A DNA stretch of 64,000 nucleotides from Pseudoalteromonas sp. EB27 (GTDB lineage Bacteria; Pseudomonadota; Gammaproteobacteria; Enterobacterales; Alteromonadaceae), in NCBI RefSeq assembly GCF_001974875.1, contig NZ_MTQD01000015.1, positions 62,001-126,000 of the forward strand, given 5' to 3'. This document shows, in pieces, positions 54,455 to 63,421 of the stretch (positions are counted from its first letter, which is position 1; every line of letters begins with the position of its first letter). The notes under the pieces are model-generated. The model did not search any database, was not told where the DNA came from, and was given only the letters and a program-made list of their open reading frames with translations. The translations under genes and the position numbers were made by a program.

Positions 54455-56416
54455 ATGAATTTTTTTTTAAGATATAGCTTGTTGGTACCTCTGTTATTGG
54501 TAAGCTTCTTTAGCTTTTCAAAGCAGCCCCAAATCCCCGTGGAGCACTTTAGTAAAAATAAAGAGTTTAATCACGCTACTATTTCTCCTGGCGGCGAATA
54601 TTTAGCCGTTATAAACAAAGTTGCTGGTAAAGATGCACTTGTTATTTTTGATACTAAAAACTTTAAAATGCTTCACGCAGTTGCCTTTGAAGGAAATGCC
54701 CAAGTTGGTGATTACCATTGGGTTAATAATGAGCGAGTTGTCGTTACTAAAGAGTACCTAAAAGGATGGCAAGACCACCCAGAATATCATGGTGAAATAT
54801 TTGGCGTAAATGCTAACGGGGCTAGAGGTAAATATTTAATTGGTTACCATGGTGAAATGCAAACAGGTACACGCCTTAAAAGGCAGACCCCATTGTACGG
54901 AACTTCATTTGTATTAGATCCCTTAGTTACTAACAAAAGAAAAATGTTAGTAGTTACCTACCCTTGGACCTCGAGTAATGAACCTCATACTATTGTATAT
55001 GAAGTAGATGTATATACTGGCAAAAGAAAGCAAGTCACTTTGTCTCCATCACGTATGGCCGAATTTTTAACTGACCACGATGGTAATGTTCGTGTTTCAG
55101 TATCTACAGATAACTATATAGATGCAAAAATACATACTAAAGAAAAAGAAGGTGGTGACTGGAAGAAATTAAATTTAGGAGAAGTTAATTATGGCGATAT
55201 TAGATTAAGAGCTTTTGATAAATCTGGTGACAGCATTTATATGACTGCTTCTGTTGGTGGCGAAGCTGAAGGGTTGTATAAACTAAATCTAAATACTAAG
55301 GAAATAGAATTAGTCCATCAAGAACAATATGTATCTCCAAAAAGAGTATGGGTTGATGAAGCTTCAAAAGAGTTATTTGCAATAGAAAGTGAGTTAGGTT
55401 ACCCAAACTATGCTTTTATAGATAAAGATTCTCATAAGAGTGTTCGCTTAAAATCTTTGATAGAAGCATTGCAAGGCGACCAAGTGCAGTTAGTCAGTAG
55501 CACCTCTAATGGCGATATTAATGTTATTTACGCATCAAGTGATACCAATCCTGGTAAATATTACTTATACGATGGGGTGCAAAATAAGCTAAGAATATTA
55601 TTTTCAGCGCGTGGCTGGCTGAACGAAAATGAGCTTTCAAAAACAAAACCTGTTCAATATAAAACTCGGGATGGTTTAACTATTTATGGGTATTTAACTG
55701 TTCCCAATGGTGTTGAAGGTAAAAACTTACCTCTAGTTGTAATGCCCCATGGCGGTCCACATGGTCCTCGTGATTATTGGGGTTATGATTCTGAGGTACA
55801 GTTATTAGCAAGCAGGGGAATGGCTGTACTAAGAGTTAATTTTAGAGGTTCAGGTGGCTTTGGTCGAAACTTCGAAGAAGCAGGCTATCAAAAGTGGGGT
55901 TCTGATATACAGTTTGATATTATTGATGGTGTTAAGTTTTTAATTTCTAATGGCACAGTAAACAAAAATAACATTTGTATAATGGGATCAAGCTTTGGTG
56001 CTTATTCAGCTTTGCAGAGCGCTATTTTAGAGCCTGAGATGTTTAAGTGTGCCATAGGCACAGTTGGTATTTATGATTTACCGCTAATGTTTGAAGAAGG
56101 TGATATCTCAGGGCGTAGTACAGGACAAAATTATCTTGAAAACGTTTTAGGCACTAATGAAGCTGTTTTGAAGGCATTTTCACCTAGTTATAATGTAGAT
56201 AAGCTCAAAGCCGCTGTGCTCATAGTTCACGCAGGTGAAGATGCGCGAGCTCCTATTGAGCAAGCCGAATCATTAGTGGCTGCATTGAAAAAAGCTAACC
56301 ACCCTTATAAGTACGTGTTATTGGAAGATGAGGGCCATGGTTTTTACAAAGAAGAACACAGAACTGATTACTACAAACAAGTACTTAGTTTTTTAGATAA
56401 ACATTTAGAGTTATAA
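54455..56416 (+). CDS. Exported S9 family prolyl oligopeptidase-like peptidase
   Basis: Serine peptidase of 653 residues with a Sec signal peptide (about 1-22). A beta-propeller-like region (about 30-380) precedes the alpha/beta-hydrolase domain with Ser513 (MGSSFGAYS), Asp596 (AGEDARAP) and His628 (DEGHGFY). VVMPHGGPHGPRDYWGYD is typical of the S9C/acylaminoacyl-peptidase branch. Arginine is often encoded by AGA/AGG here, unlike most neighbours, which suggests a different origin. Either ATG of the ATGATG at 54452/54455 could be used; AGGG spacing favours the second. Substrate unknown. Confidence 0.85.
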   Translation: MNFFLRYSLLVPLLLVSFFSFSKQPQIPVEHFSKNKEFNHATISPGGEYLAVINKVAGKDALVIFDTKNFKMLHAVAFEGNAQVGDYHWVNNERVVVTKEYLKGWQDHPEYHGEIFGVNANGARGKYLIGYHGEMQTGTRLKRQTPLYGTSFVLDPLVTNKRKMLVVTYPWTSSNEPHTIVYEVDVYTGKRKQVTLSPSRMAEFLTDHDGNVRVSVSTDNYIDAKIHTKEKEGGDWKKLNLGEVNYGDIRLRAFDKSGDSIYMTASVGGEAEGLYKLNLNTKEIELVHQEQYVSPKRVWVDEASKELFAIESELGYPNYAFIDKDSHKSVRLKSLIEALQGDQVQLVSSTSNGDINVIYASSDTNPGKYYLYDGVQNKLRILFSARGWLNENELSKTKPVQYKTRDGLTIYGYLTVPNGVEGKNLPLVVMPHGGPHGPRDYWGYDSEVQLLASRGMAVLRVNFRGSGGFGRNFEEAGYQKWGSDIQFDIIDGVKFLISNGTVNKNNICIMGSSFGAYSALQSAILEPEMFKCAIGTVGIYDLPLMFEEGDISGRSTGQNYLENVLGTNEAVLKAFSPSYNVDKLKAAVLIVHAGEDARAPIEQAESLVAALKKANHPYKYVLLEDEGHGFYKEEHRTDYYKQVLSFLDKHLEL

Positions 56417-56419
56417 AAG

Positions 56420-56454
56420 AATAAAGCAGTAAGTAAGAAACTTACTGCTTTATT
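56420..56454. terminator. Bidirectional intrinsic terminator
   Basis: Perfect stem AATAAAGCAGTAAG / CTTACTGCTTTATT between convergent genes; it includes the stop codon of the minus-strand gene. Confidence 0.75.
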
Positions 56455-57391
56455 CACATATAATTGTTTTACAAAGAGATTCCAATTCAAATTGTGCTTT
56501 AGTATTTTTTTGCTCTATGGCCCTTTTATACCAGTAAATAGCTTGTTGATGATTTTGAGCTATTCCTTCACCATCACGATACATCTGCGCTAAATTTAAT
56601 TGCCCCCACTGAGAGCCTGCTTCAGCAGCTAATTTAAAGCTATCAAATGCTTCAACAAATAATCCATCTTTAAAATAAATAATGCCTTGTTGGTTATTTT
56701 TATCGAGCTTTAAGCCTTTATATAGTGGCTTAGGTTTAGGAGGAAACATCACAAATCCGCCATAAAGGCTGTTGGCATATGGGCGTAGTACGTCGTAAAT
56801 AACTTCGTCATTATATAAGCGCTTTATTTCATTGCGGGGGAGAGTAATGGTGTTAGTTGAAAAATAGTTATTTTGTACCAATTGGCTAGTACGCATTGCC
56901 AGCGTAACACTGTTGTTTCGTTTATAGCTGTAGTTACTTACTTGAAAGGTAGTAAATTGCGCGTCAAAACTTATCACCTGAGCAATTTTTAGGTTTGTAA
57001 GAGTCCAAGGTTCATGGGTAAATTTATCAGCCTGTACTAAATAGGTATCGTATAGTTTTGGTGTGCTTAAGTAATTTTGCTTTTGAGCTTCGTTATCAAG
57101 ATGCTGTTGATAAAAGAAGGTGATTATCCAAAGCAATAAAAAAGTGCCAATAAAGTACTTAGGTAGGCTTAGTTTTTCTATTAATGGTAGTTGCGTTATT
57201 TTTACAGGTTCGTTTTTTCCGCATTGATAGCACTCGCGTTTGTAATTTAATTTTAAGGCGAGCATGGGCAAAATACTAAATCGTAAATAGCGGCTTTTAT
57301 TTATTAAATGGTAGGCGTCGCTTTGACAGTGAGGGCAGCGTATTGTTTGTGCAAAATGTGGAAATGATTCACTCGTGTTGAAAAGTAACAT
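56450..57391 (-). CDS. Zinc-ribbon, single-helix protein with Sel1-like repeats
   Basis: Protein of 313 residues, not assigned to a named family. The N-terminus has two zinc-knuckle pairs, CPHC (about 19-22) and CYQC (about 54-57), facing the cytosol. One membrane helix follows at about 80-96, then a soluble region of unknown fold (about 100-225). The C-terminus has Sel1/TPR-like repeats (GIIYFKDGLFVEAFDSFKLAAEAG and YRDGEGIAQNHQQAIYWYKRAIEQ). The role is unknown; a membrane-bound adaptor is possible. Its ribosome binding site (GGAG) is the 3' arm of a strong hairpin. Confidence 0.7.
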   Translation of the reverse strand: MLLFNTSESFPHFAQTIRCPHCQSDAYHLINKSRYLRFSILPMLALKLNYKRECYQCGKNEPVKITQLPLIEKLSLPKYFIGTFLLLWIITFFYQQHLDNEAQKQNYLSTPKLYDTYLVQADKFTHEPWTLTNLKIAQVISFDAQFTTFQVSNYSYKRNNSVTLAMRTSQLVQNNYFSTNTITLPRNEIKRLYNDEVIYDVLRPYANSLYGGFVMFPPKPKPLYKGLKLDKNNQQGIIYFKDGLFVEAFDSFKLAAEAGSQWGQLNLAQMYRDGEGIAQNHQQAIYWYKRAIEQKNTKAQFELESLCKTIICE

Positions 57392-57397
57392 AAAGCA

Positions 57398-57436
57398 CGC
57401 TCCTTGTTTAATTACCTAAAGGTAAAACAAGGAGCG
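57398..57436 (-). promoter_or_regulatory. Strong hairpin that includes the ribosome binding site of the downstream gene
   Basis: On the minus strand CGCTCCTTGTTTTACCT pairs with AGGTAATTAAACAAGGAGCG almost without break. The GGAG in the 3' arm lies eight bases before the ATG at 57391. It may end transcription from the peptidase gene, block translation of the next gene, or both; the T run after it is only three bases. Confidence 0.65.
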
Positions 57437-57497
57437 CATTAATCAAAGCAACAAACTGTAAGTAAGTATGTCAGTTACTGTTTAACCTGAGTTCAGG

Positions 57498-58898
57498 TTA
57501 TTTAGTTTGTGCTTTAGGCTTGATTGTTGTTTTTGCATCAGCAGCCATTAGAGCAAATACGGCGTATGCTGCGGTATTTTGACGAAGCTTAGCGGGTGTT
57601 ACTTTATCAAGCGTATCGTCAGCTGTATGGTGGTAATCAAAGTAATCAGTTCCATCTTGAGCAAGTTCAAAAATAGGTGCTGACGTTGCATTCTTAAGTG
57701 GAATTAGATCCGGGCCTCCATTCGCTTGGTTTTTACCAATGTATTCAACATTTAATGGTGCAAGCTCTTTTGCTATTGCGCGTACTACAGGAAGCGAAGC
57801 GGCATCTACATTTGACTCAAAAGCGTATACTACATCGGCACCAAAGTCAGACTCAGCGGCTGCAACAATATTGCTTAACTCGTTTTTATGCTCTTCAAAA
57901 TAAGCTTTTGCACCCCAAAGACCTAGCTCTTCAGCTGCAAAAAGTACCACACGAATACTGCGCTTAGGACGTTTTACATCGCTAATATGTTTAGCGGCTG
58001 CCATTGTTAGTGCAACGCCTGCGCCGTCATCTAGTGCGCCAGTCCCTAAGTCCCAAGAATCTAAATGCCCGCCAATTAATACATATTGCTCAGGGTTTTC
58101 GGTACCATTAAATTGGCCAATAACGTTATAACCTGTTCCTTCACCTAGATTTTCGGTTTGCACATTAATATTTACCGACACGTCTTTATTTAATGCAATA
58201 AGTCGTGCGATTTGATCTGCATCTGGGTTAGCAATTGTTACATTAGGTATTTTTGTAACACCCTCTTTGTAGTAACTACCGCCAGTGTGTGCAAAACGAT
58301 GATGGCCGGTACTTACTGATCGCATCATGTAGGCAACAGCCCCTTTTTTAGATGCTTCTATAGCGCCTGTGCCACGTGCTTTTACAGCCGGTCCGTAACC
58401 ATTGCCGTCTATATCGCGGTTCATGCGGTAATTAATATACGCAATTTTACCTTTTAAGCTGTTATCTGGTGCAGCAATTAACTCATCAAGTGTTTCGAAC
58501 AAGACCACTGGTGCTGTGAGCCCACCTTTTGGCGTGCTTATACTGTTACCTAATGCAGTTAAATGCAGCGGTTGCTCGCTTGGGGTTAGTATTTTTCCGC
58601 TTTCGCTATAACGGCGCCATTCAGGGAAGGTTGCTTCTTCAAGCCATACTTTATCAAAACCAAGCTCATTAAATTTAGCTTTAGCCCATGCCACTGCTTT
58701 TTTATCATTTTCAGTACCAGGTAAGCGAGGGCCAACCTCAGTTGTTAATGACTCTAGTAATTTATAGCTTAAATCACTATTTAGAGCAAAGGTGCGCACT
58801 TCGTCTACTTGTTGTAATTGCTTTTGGGTAAATTCGGCATTGTTAGCGTTTGCAGCCATACTGCTAGTAAGCAGCAGTGCGGTAATTAATTTTTTCAT
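57498..58898 (-). CDS. M28 family zinc aminopeptidase
   Basis: Exported metallopeptidase of 466 residues with a Sec signal peptide (about 1-18). It carries a PA-type insert (about 125-250) in the M28 peptidase domain. Metal ligands and catalytic residues are His278 (GGHLDSWD), Asp290 (GALDDGAG), Glu323/Glu324 (AAEELGLWG), Asp351 (ESDFGAD) and a His at 423 or 424 (DYHHTADD). The arrangement is that of the glutamate carboxypeptidase/aminopeptidase branch. It probably degrades peptides in the periplasm or medium. A strong hairpin follows 60 bp downstream. Confidence 0.9.
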   Translation of the reverse strand: MKKLITALLLTSSMAANANNAEFTQKQLQQVDEVRTFALNSDLSYKLLESLTTEVGPRLPGTENDKKAVAWAKAKFNELGFDKVWLEEATFPEWRRYSESGKILTPSEQPLHLTALGNSISTPKGGLTAPVVLFETLDELIAAPDNSLKGKIAYINYRMNRDIDGNGYGPAVKARGTGAIEASKKGAVAYMMRSVSTGHHRFAHTGGSYYKEGVTKIPNVTIANPDADQIARLIALNKDVSVNINVQTENLGEGTGYNVIGQFNGTENPEQYVLIGGHLDSWDLGTGALDDGAGVALTMAAAKHISDVKRPKRSIRVVLFAAEELGLWGAKAYFEEHKNELSNIVAAAESDFGADVVYAFESNVDAASLPVVRAIAKELAPLNVEYIGKNQANGGPDLIPLKNATSAPIFELAQDGTDYFDYHHTADDTLDKVTPAKLRQNTAAYAVFALMAADAKTTIKPKAQTK

Positions 58899-59023
58899 TT
58901 TGGTAGGCCTTTTTAATAATTAGCGCTATTAGAACATGTAACAAACATGATAAAAAATAGATGAGATGAATAGGCTTTGTAATAGGTTTAATGCTGTTAG
59001 GTATAAACGTTTAGATATAAAAA

Positions 59024-59055
59024 AAGCCCGCGTAAATGTACGCGGGCTATATTTT
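59024..59055 (-). terminator. Intrinsic terminator of the TonB-dependent receptor gene
   Basis: Stem AGCCCGCGTA / TACGCGGGCT; on the minus strand it is followed by a T5 run. It lies about 40 bp after the receptor stop. Confidence 0.85.
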
Positions 59056-59092
59056 AAAACTATTATTTTAAGTTATTATTTTAAGCGTTTAA

Positions 59093-61171
59093 TTAAAAGC
59101 TAAATTGCGCAGCTAAACGAAGATTTGTGCCTTCGCCAACAGTTACATTACTAGTACCGCCACCACCTAAATAGTTTTTATCAAATAAGTTTTCGATATT
59201 AAGGCGTAAATTAATATCGGTATTACTTAAGTTAAATTTATAAGTAGCACCTACATCAACGCGAGTGTACGCATCTTTAGTAATTGTATTGGCGCTATCA
59301 GCAAAACGCTCGCCTTCGTAAAAAGCACCTGCATTAAGTGCAATTGCGTCGTTTAATTCATAACGTGTCCAAAGTGATGCCGACCATTTTGGTGCATCGG
59401 TAGGGCGTTTACCTTCTAATTCTTCATCGCGTTCAAAGTTAGCATCTAGATACATAGTTGATGCCATAACAAATAAACGGTCAGTAGCGGCACCTTGAGC
59501 GCTTAGCTCAACGCCTTTATGACGTTGTTCACCTACTTGGTTTGTTTCACTTATGAATGACCCAATAGGAACTTCAAGCTGTTCGCTAACAAGAGTACCT
59601 TCTTTGCTAATATCAAAAATAGCACTGGTAAGCATTAGGCGGTCATCAAATAACTGCCATTTAATGCCAATCTCTCTTTGCTCAGACGTAATAGCATCTA
59701 ATTTCATACCGTTATTTACATCTGTTTCATCAATTAAGGTTTCACTACCTTGAGGCTCGAAACCTTCTGAGTAACTAGCGTATATAGTTGCAGAAGCATT
59801 TGGGTGATAAAGCACGCCTACTTTTGGTACAAATGATTCGTTATCTGCATCTTCTCGCGTTTGCTTATCGTAACGTCCACCTAGCGATAATTGCCACTCT
59901 GGCGAAAACGAAATTAAGTCTTGAACGTAAATACCGTAGTAGTCGTATTCAGTTTCGCTTATTGTATCATCTGTTTTATAGCTTACTGATGGGCGAGATG
60001 GTTCTGCTTGCCCTGCTGAAAAGTCGAAGTAGTCGGCAGACGTGCGGCGTTGTCCATAGTAGTAATCCAATGAGTTTGCGCCAATTAATAATTGGTGTTG
60101 AATACCAGCTGTTTCAAATTCACCAATAAAATCAATAAATGCGGTTTTAAACTGCCAATCATCAAAACGATCGTAAGGGCGAGATTCATAGCTGTCACCT
60201 TCAGCAAAGCCGCCTGGCATACGCGGTGCTGACTCAAAGCGTTGGCGCTCAAACGTTTGTTCGTTATAGCCAAGCTTTACCTGCCAGTTATCGGTTAAAA
60301 ATACCTCTAGGTCTAAACCTACGTTTTCTACCGTTATATCGGTAAATGCCCAAGACATATCACGAATTGTTTTGTCGCTACCAATTACTTTGGCGTTATC
60401 GTCTATCCATGCACCCGTATCTAAACCTGCTTCGTCGTCTGTACGGTCGTAATGCACGCGTACTAATGCATTGTCGCTAATATCGTAATCTACAACTAAA
60501 GCACCTAAAAAGCGGTCACGCTCACGGTTTTCACCATTTTGATATTCACGCCAGTAATCTACGTCTTGCTTTACTAATATGCCACGTGCACGTAAATCTT
60601 CAGATTCAGTCAAGGCACCACTGGCATCCATCATAAAACGAGTTGAGCCATGCTGATCTACATCGGCACTGGCATTAAACAGTGTAGTTACAGTTGGTTT
60701 TTTGGTTACCATGTTCACCAAGCCACCAGGGCCTGACTGACCGTATAAAATGCTTGATGGGCCTTTAATTACTTCAACTTGTTGTAAAATTTCGATTGGT
60801 TGTTGATAGTGAGACCAATGCTGATGGCCGTCACGTAAATAACCTGTTGATGAGCTTAGCTCAAACCCACGTAGGTTAAATACTTCACGGTTTCGTTGCT
60901 GTGAGCCTGCCGTTAAGCTGGCGTCATTTGTTAGCACTTCGCCAAGTGTAGTGGCGAGCTGTTCGTTAACAATAGTGTCTGTTATTACGGTTACAGATTG
61001 TGCGGTTTCAAGTAATGAAGCTGATGTTCTCATTGCGCCATTAGCGTTGTCTACTTTGTAGTCGTTAAAGTAGCTACCTTTTACTTCTATACGTTCAAGG
61101 TCGGTAGAGTTTGCATATGCGTTTGTTGTAATGCTTGCCAGTAGTGCTAGGTAAAGAGAATTCAGTTTCAT
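59093..61171 (-). CDS. TonB-dependent siderophore receptor
   Basis: Outer-membrane receptor of 692 residues. The signal peptide (about 1-20) is followed by the TonB box region (ERIEVKGSYF) and the plug domain (about 40-165) with SVTVITDTIVNEQLATTLGEVL, FNLRGFE and the GPSSILYGQSGPGGLVNMVTKKP motif. The 22-strand barrel follows, ending LRLAAQFSF with a terminal Phe. The pattern fits the siderophore-receptor (FhuA/FpvA-like) subfamily, taking up ferric siderophores with TonB energy. A Fur-box-like site lies upstream. No siderophore synthesis or ABC genes are adjacent. Confidence 0.93.
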   Translation of the reverse strand: MKLNSLYLALLASITTNAYANSTDLERIEVKGSYFNDYKVDNANGAMRTSASLLETAQSVTVITDTIVNEQLATTLGEVLTNDASLTAGSQQRNREVFNLRGFELSSSTGYLRDGHQHWSHYQQPIEILQQVEVIKGPSSILYGQSGPGGLVNMVTKKPTVTTLFNASADVDQHGSTRFMMDASGALTESEDLRARGILVKQDVDYWREYQNGENRERDRFLGALVVDYDISDNALVRVHYDRTDDEAGLDTGAWIDDNAKVIGSDKTIRDMSWAFTDITVENVGLDLEVFLTDNWQVKLGYNEQTFERQRFESAPRMPGGFAEGDSYESRPYDRFDDWQFKTAFIDFIGEFETAGIQHQLLIGANSLDYYYGQRRTSADYFDFSAGQAEPSRPSVSYKTDDTISETEYDYYGIYVQDLISFSPEWQLSLGGRYDKQTREDADNESFVPKVGVLYHPNASATIYASYSEGFEPQGSETLIDETDVNNGMKLDAITSEQREIGIKWQLFDDRLMLTSAIFDISKEGTLVSEQLEVPIGSFISETNQVGEQRHKGVELSAQGAATDRLFVMASTMYLDANFERDEELEGKRPTDAPKWSASLWTRYELNDAIALNAGAFYEGERFADSANTITKDAYTRVDVGATYKFNLSNTDINLRLNIENLFDKNYLGGGGTSNVTVGEGTNLRLAAQFSF

Positions 61172-61216
61172 TGATTGCTTCCAGCGCAGTTATGTAAAAA
61201 CAATCGAGATCTTAAT

Positions 61217-61235
61217 GCAAACTACTATCATTTTC
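61217..61235 (-). promoter_or_regulatory. Fur-box-like site upstream of the siderophore receptor
   Basis: Minus-strand GAAAATGATAGTAGTTTGC matches 13 of 19 positions of the classic Fur consensus and lies about 46 bp upstream of the receptor ATG. Iron repression is the expected effect. Confidence 0.55.
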
Positions 61236-61317
61236 AACACCTTTTGTTAACGTACTTTATTATGTGTTTGTTAATGGTTGCTAATTACGAATTCTGCTAT
61301 TATTAGCGGCATATTTA

Positions 61318-61341
61318 GTGGGGCTTTCCCCCACGTTATTT
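61318..61341 (+). other. Terminator-like leader hairpin of dbpA
   Basis: GTGGGG-CTTTC-CCCCAC followed by GTTATTTTT, ending 9 bp before the likely dbpA start. It may attenuate transcription or shield the start region. Confidence 0.5.
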
Positions 61342-61349
61342 TTATTGCT

Positions 61350-62750
61350 ATGGAACTTACTGTGACTTCAACTGCTTTTTCATCTTTAGCTTTACCGGCT
61401 GGACTCGTTGATAATTTATCAACACTTGGCTATGCCCACATGACACCCGTACAAGCACAAAGTTTACCGCCTGTACTTGCTGGTAAAGACATCATTGCTC
61501 AGGCAAAAACCGGTTCAGGTAAAACTGCTGCGTTTAGTTTGGGTGTACTCGCTAAATTAAACGTAAAACGCTTTCGTATTCAGTCGTTAGTTTTATGCCC
61601 AACCCGAGAGCTTGCTGAGCAGGTTGCGGTTGAAATGCGAAAATTAGCGCGCGGTATCCATAATATTAAAATATTGACGTTATGTGGTGGTGTATCAATT
61701 GGTCCGCAAATAGGCTCGCTTGAACATGGCGCGCATATTATTGTGGGTACACCTGGGCGTGTTGACGACCATATTCGTAAAGGTACTTTACGTTTAGATG
61801 ATGTTGAAACATTGGTGCTTGATGAGGCCGATCAAATGCTTGATATGGGTTTTCAAGACACACTTGATGCAATTATTGAGCGTATTCCACAAAATCGTCA
61901 AACATTGTTATTTAGTGCTACATTCCCAAGAGCTATTGAAGCAATTGCTAAGCGTGTACTTAAAAACCCAGAAATGGTTAAAGTAGAAGAAGAACAAGCC
62001 AAAAGTACAATTAAGCAGTACTTCTACAAAATGGATAATAATAAGCAGCGCTACCCAACGCTAAAATTATTACTACTTAAATTTACACCACAAAGCTGTG
62101 TTGTATTTTGTAATACCAAAGTAGAAACACAACAAGTGTGTGACGATTTAGCTGACGAAGGCTTTAGTGCTGTTTCGCTACACGGTGATTTAGAGCAGCG
62201 CGATCGTGAACGTACGTTAATTCACTTTTCAAATAAAAGTGCTTCAATACTTGTTGCTACCGATGTTGCTGCACGTGGTTTAGATATTGATGATATGGAT
62301 ATGGTTATTAACTACCATTTGGCACATGATACGCAAACACATGTTCATCGTGTTGGTCGTACAGGTCGCGCTGGTAAAAAGGGCATTGCATGCTCTATTT
62401 ACGGTGAAGCAGAAGCGTTTAAAATTGCTCAAATAGGCGAACATTACGAGCGTGATATTACGCCAGAGCAAATGCCACCATTTAATTTATTAGACAAGCC
62501 GCCGTACCGCCCTGAAATGGTTACTTTAATGATTGATTCAGGTAAAAAGCAAAAAGTGCGCGCTGGTGATATTTTAGGTGCTTTAACGGGTAAAGATGGT
62601 GTTGCAGGTCGTCAGGTAGGTAAAATTAACGTACTTGATAACGTAGCATTTGTTGCTGTTGAACGTAACTCATCAAAACCAGCGCTTCGTAAATTAACCG
62701 AAGGTAATATTAAAGGGCGAAAAATCCGCGCTCGTCGCCTTACTCGTTAA
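61350..62750 (+). CDS. dbpA: ATP-dependent RNA helicase DbpA
   Basis: DEAD-box helicase of about 466 residues that acts in 50S ribosomal subunit assembly. In order: Q motif (LGYAHMTPVQAQ), Walker A (AKTGSGKT), PTRELAEQ, GTPGRVDDH, DEAD (LVLDEADQMLDMGF), SAT, then the second RecA domain with VATDVAARGLDI and HRVGRTGRAGKKG. The C-terminal DbpA RRM-like domain (about 390-466) binds hairpin 92 of 23S rRNA. The ATG at 61350 has no clear ribosome site. A GTG at 61362, with GGAA upstream and a start more like E. coli DbpA, is the main alternative. Confidence 0.9.
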   Translation: MELTVTSTAFSSLALPAGLVDNLSTLGYAHMTPVQAQSLPPVLAGKDIIAQAKTGSGKTAAFSLGVLAKLNVKRFRIQSLVLCPTRELAEQVAVEMRKLARGIHNIKILTLCGGVSIGPQIGSLEHGAHIIVGTPGRVDDHIRKGTLRLDDVETLVLDEADQMLDMGFQDTLDAIIERIPQNRQTLLFSATFPRAIEAIAKRVLKNPEMVKVEEEQAKSTIKQYFYKMDNNKQRYPTLKLLLLKFTPQSCVVFCNTKVETQQVCDDLADEGFSAVSLHGDLEQRDRERTLIHFSNKSASILVATDVAARGLDIDDMDMVINYHLAHDTQTHVHRVGRTGRAGKKGIACSIYGEAEAFKIAQIGEHYERDITPEQMPPFNLLDKPPYRPEMVTLMIDSGKKQKVRAGDILGALTGKDGVAGRQVGKINVLDNVAFVAVERNSSKPALRKLTEGNIKGRKIRARRLTR

Positions 62751-62772
62751 TTTAAACTTCTAAATTAATAGA

Positions 62773-63345
62773 TTAACGAGCAGCTACCTTTAGCTGCTCG
62801 TATTGTAATTTTATTTTTTTAAACTTCACTTCACACCCACTTGGTTTATCTGGGTGCATTTGTAATGCAAGTTGTCTCCAGCGCTTTTGAACGTTTTTAA
62901 GAGTGAAATTTTCAGGTAACTTCCATTCTAAAGCCAACTCTTTAAATTCATTTTCATTTAAAGCCTGTTGTGGCGGCAGCGTTTTAAACTGACGCCAAAA
63001 GCTATTTAAAAGCTCATCAATCTGCTCTTCACTAGTATCGTAATTATGCCAATCTAAATAATAATCTCGCAAATTCTCGCTTGTTGTTACTAAACTATTA
63101 TCTCCTTTTTCTAAAAGCTCGATATGCAGAGCTGAAATGAGTAAACTCTGAGGGCGTAATTGTGCCTGCAGTTGGTACAGTGCATTCATAATTAAAAAGT
63201 TACGTTTAAATAAATCACGTTCAGGACTTTTATCGAGAGTGGTCATAGCGCTGCGGTTTGCCAGTTCTGCTGCTAAAGTATGAACTTGCCAAACCTGCTT
63301 TGTTAGTATTAGCTCAAAAATCTCATCAATCAGTGGGTTAAGCAT
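62773..63345 (-). CDS. DnaJ-related protein with C-terminal J domain
   Basis: Protein of 190 residues. The N-terminal helical region (about 1-110, MLNPLIDEIFELI, LFKRNFLIMNALYQLQ) fits the DNAJ_related family. The C-terminus is a truncated J domain (about 137-190) with the essential HPD motif in LALQMHPDKPSG. It presumably recruits an Hsp70 partner to a specific client. AGGG precedes the ATG. The gene is convergent with dbpA, and its end overlaps a hairpin. Confidence 0.85.
   Translation of the reverse strand: MLNPLIDEIFELILTKQVWQVHTLAAELANRSAMTTLDKSPERDLFKRNFLIMNALYQLQAQLRPQSLLISALHIELLEKGDNSLVTTSENLRDYYLDWHNYDTSEEQIDELLNSFWRQFKTLPPQQALNENEFKELALEWKLPENFTLKNVQKRWRQLALQMHPDKPSGCEVKFKKIKLQYEQLKVAAR
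62775..62801. terminator. Hairpin between convergent dbpA and DnaJ-related genes
   Basis: Stem ACGAGCAGCTA / TAGCTGCTCGT, 25 bp after the dbpA stop, with a T-rich stretch further on. It overlaps the last codons of the minus-strand gene. Confidence 0.65.
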
Positions 63346-63421
63346 TGTTTAGGCCCTAGTAGTTGGTGTATCTTCAATAAAGATTACGCTGATATAAGTA
63401 ACGGTTTGAAGGATTAAAATT

